A stretch of 64,000 bases of DNA from Scortum barcoo (Eukaryota; Chordata; Actinopteri; Centrarchiformes; Terapontidae): NCBI GenBank assembly GCA_023238725.1, contig CM041538.1:3068182-3132181 (forward strand), read 5' to 3'. How positions within the stretch are numbered: the stretch's first letter is position 1; each line of letters opens with the position of its first letter. The position numbers and the translations under genes are program-made. This document shows positions 61,393-64,000 of this stretch, piece after piece. The notes under the pieces are model-generated. The model was given only the letters and a program-made list of their open reading frames with translations, had not been told where the DNA came from and did no database searches.

Positions 61393-62614
61393 ACAAATAT
61401 ATTGTTTCATTTACAAAACCTCTTAAAACAGCTGGACTCTGTGGTTTTTAGCACATGTAACTCCAACAGGAGAGAATTTAAGATCATTTTAAATTGAAGA
61501 ATAATCCACATTTGGTGTTCCAGCAGCAGCAGGGGATTTACAGCAGCAGGACAGTGTGAGTCAAAATATAGGGCAATGAGGAAACATGTCATTCAGTGCC
61601 ACAGTGTGGCTTATTGGTGTGTTTTAATACTCTTTTTGGACAGTGGAGCTCTATGGCACAGAGAAAGAAGATAGATCAGGATACACAGGCAATATTGAAC
61701 CAATTATTTTATTTTTTATTTTAGTTTTTTTCAGAAATGTGTTGACAGTATTAAAGAAATGCAGGATATTGTCAGTCTCACCCTTTTAATACAAAATTGG
61801 ATATGTATGTACATCTGATACAGTCGGTCCTTGTTGCTGATTGGTCAAAAACGTGCATACATCATTTATGAGTAATAACACATTTCATGGTGCATTTTCA
61901 TGAAATGAATCAGCATACACCATTCTGTCCACTAAAATATATAATCAAAAATATACTGTAATACTGTATACTGTAATACTATAATATTATAATACTACTA
62001 CTTATACTGTTGTGAACTCGCTGATATTAGCCACAAAACATCCACACCCCTTATCAAACATCTTTCCACCCTGGTGGTTTGAGGTGCGATAGCTTGTTTG
62101 ATGTTTGATATTCCACACACACGTCAAATTATTTCTCCTTGAAACATCACTGTTGGAGACGTGGCTGTCACTTCTCCCCCTGTGAGCCTGATGCATGTCA
62201 GAACCCTGCCAAACAAAGTTTTATACTGAATCAGCCTCATCTGTGAGTCTGTGTGACTGACTGCTTAAAAAAAGCTGTTGCCAGATGTTTCATCATTCCT
62301 ACTATACTTTGAGAACAGCCTGTTATAAGCTTAAACTTACGATGTACAGTTACTTATCAGCTCAGCTGACAGCTGGATTTGTCTTATCTGAAATCCAATA
62401 TAGCTTTGATTCACAAAATGCTTACCATAAAAGTGATAAGCAGAAGCTCAGAAAGGTTGAAGACAAGGTAAATCCTTTCTTCTCCTAAATTGTCTTCCCT
62501 GATCCACTTATCCATGCTATGCATCTCCACCCATACACCAAAGTTACACTGTGGGCTCATCTTAGTTTCCATTAATATTTCCTAAGAAGGAAGAAGGAGT
62601 TCATTACTAGATGG

Positions 62615-62669
62615 ATCTATCTATCTATCTATCTATCTATATATATATACACACACACATACATACATA
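62615..62669. repeat. (ATCT)n-(TA)n-(CA)n-(CATA)n compound microsatellite
   Basis: The array runs directly into the TA target of the Tc1 element at 62670. Confidence 0.95.
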
Positions 62670-64000
62670 CACTGCTCAAAAAAATAAAGGGAACACTAAA
62701 ATAACACATCCTAGATCTGAATGAATGAAATATTCTTATTAAATACTTTGTTCTTTACATAGTTGAATGTGCTGACAACAAAATCACACAAAAATTATCA
62801 ATGGAAATCAAATTAATTAACCCATGGAGGTCTGGATTTGGAGTCACACTCAAAATTAAAGTGGAAAAACACACTACAGGCTACAGGCTGATCCAACTTT
62901 GATGTAATGTCCTTAAAACAAGTCAAAATGAGGCTCAGTAGTGTGTGTGGCCTCCACACGTGCCTGTATGACCTCCCTACAACGCCTGGGCATGCTCCTG
63001 ATGAGGTGGCGGATGGTCTCCTGAGGGATCTCCTCCCAGACCTGGACTAAAGCATCCGCCAACTCCTGGACAGTCTGTGGTGCAACGTGGCGTTGGTGGA
63101 TGGAGCGAGACATGATGTCCCAGATGTGCTCAATTGGATTCAGGTCTGGGGAACGGGCGGGCCAGTCCATAGCATCAATGCCTTCGTCTTGCAGGAACTG
63201 CTGACACACTCCAGCCACATGAGGTCTAGCATTGTCTTGCATTAGGAGGAACCCAGGGCCAACCGCACCAGCATATGGTCTCACAAGGGGTCTGAGGATC
63301 TCATCTCTATACCTAATGGCAGCATGGAGGGCTGTGCGGCCCCCCAAAGAAATGCCACCCCACACCATTACTGACCCACTGCCAAACCGGTCATGCTGGA
63401 GGATGTTGCAGGCAGCAGAACATTCTCCACGGCGTCTCCAGACTCTGTCACGTCTGTCACATGTGCTCAGTGTGAACCTGCTTTCATCTGTGAAGAGCAC
63501 AGGGATGCCAGTGGCGAATTTGCCAATCTTGGTGTTCTCTGGCAAATGCCAAACGTCCTGCACGGTGTTGGGCTGTAAGCACAACCCCCACCTGTGGACG
63601 TCTGGGCCCTCATACCACCCTCATGGAGTCTGTTTCTGACCGTTTGAGCAGACACATGCACATTTGTGGCCTGCTGGAGGTCATTTTGCAGGGCTCTGGC
63701 AGTGCTCCTCCTGTTCCTCCTTGCACAAAGGCGGAGGTAGCGGTCCTGCTGCTGCTGGGTTGTTGCCCTCCTACGGCCTCCTCCACGTCTCCTCCTGATG
63801 TACTGGCCTGTCTCCTGGTAGCGCCTCCATGCTCTGGACACTACGCTGACAGACACAGCAAACCTTCTTGCCACAGCTCGCATTGATGTGCCATCCTGGA
63901 TGAGCTGCACTACCTGAGCCACTTGTGTGGGTTGTAGACTCCGTCTCATGCTACCACTAGAGTGAAAGCACCGCCAGCATTCAAAAGTGACCAAAACATC
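62670..64000 (-). mobile_element. Tc1/mariner element, cut by window edge
   Basis: The element end CACTGCTCAAAAAAATAAAG (the 3' TIR with respect to the gene) follows a TA (62668-62669). The transposase lies on the minus strand, and the other TIR is beyond the window. UTR and coding sequence look close to a fish Tc1 group I know as widespread and highly conserved between species, suggesting recent activity or transfer. This comparison is from memory. Confidence 0.92.
62913..63994 (-). pseudogene. Tc1 transposase (DD34E), two frameshifts
   Basis: The protein starts MVTFECWRCFHSSGS (63994), or MRRSLQ at 63949, and ends EATHTTEPHFDLF at 62913. It has two helix-turn-helix units (QPTQVAQVVQLIQDGTSMRA, then RNRRSTARALQNDLQ) joined by a basic RRRRGGGRRRATT linker with AT-hook/NLS character. 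The catalytic triad is visible: Asp in FTDESRF, Asp in MQDNARPH and Glu in SPDLNPIEHIWD, with 34 residues between the last two. Two single-base insertions, near 63603 and 63505 by comparison with the remembered family, split the frame. The roughly 95 bp between them reads in a third frame. An eight-codon deletion in GGRTALH^AAIRYRD (near 63325) is also likely. The protein is probably inactive. Confidence 0.9.

Larger units (their letters stand above)
51067..64000 (+). other. Downstream intronic DNA of naaladl2 (no exon recognised)
   Basis: After donor gtacac no further exon matching the remaining NAALADL2 domains was found, so this is probably one intron. Apart from the Tc1 relic, LTR-like fragment, simple repeats and right-edge Tc1 element listed separately, I see nothing recognisable in 51100-52000, 52300-53870, 54220-55340, 58750-59470 and 61040-62600. 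Confidence 0.65.

Noticed and set aside
1..64000. tRNA, rRNA genes, CRISPR arrays, bacterial operons or terminators
   Set aside because: None was seen. The window is eukaryotic intronic DNA, and no box A/box B pair or spacer array was found by eye.

Overview
The window is vertebrate nuclear DNA, almost certainly from a teleost fish. It is AT-rich and intron-dominated, with abundant microsatellites and a fish-typical mix of transposon families: Tc1/mariner, piggyBac, PIF/Harbinger, hAT, several non-LTR LINEs and solo LTRs. No complete host gene is present. Five internal coding exons on the + strand read in phase as one protein, and I recognise it as naaladl2 (inactive N-acetylated alpha-linked acidic dipeptidase-like 2, transferrin-receptor/M28 family). 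The first exon enters mid-codon and the last leaves with a donor site. The gene therefore extends beyond both ends, and most or all of the window is intron of this one locus.

Layout: 1-13420 is upstream intron with a Tc1-derived foldback element, a solo LTR, a pyrimidine-rich tract and LINE remnants. Exons lie at 13421-13561, 26421-26513, 30954-31141, 31965-32093 and 50920-51066. Intron 13562-26420 holds hAT, Harbinger, Tc1, RTE-like and L2-like remnants. Intron 26514-30953 holds a piggyBac-type non-autonomous element. The 18.8 kb intron 32094-50919 holds a full-length but frameshifted LINE (34694-38122) with a perfect 13-bp target duplication, a second piggyBac relic, LINE tails, microsatellites and a candidate conserved non-coding element. 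The interval 51067-64000 holds a Tc1 relic, an LTR-like fragment, unassigned open frames and, at the right edge, most of a Tc1 element with a nearly intact DD34E transposase on the - strand.

The exons carry the metal-binding region of the M28 fold, but at least four of the five zinc ligands and the catalytic glutamate of the active enzymes are absent. The product should be a non-catalytic type II membrane glycoprotein.

The most notable non-coding signal is at the exact 5' end of the LINE, a point fixed independently by the target duplication. There the sequence can form the nested double pseudoknot of an HDV-like self-cleaving ribozyme (34694-34842). It lies in sense orientation inside a naaladl2 intron.
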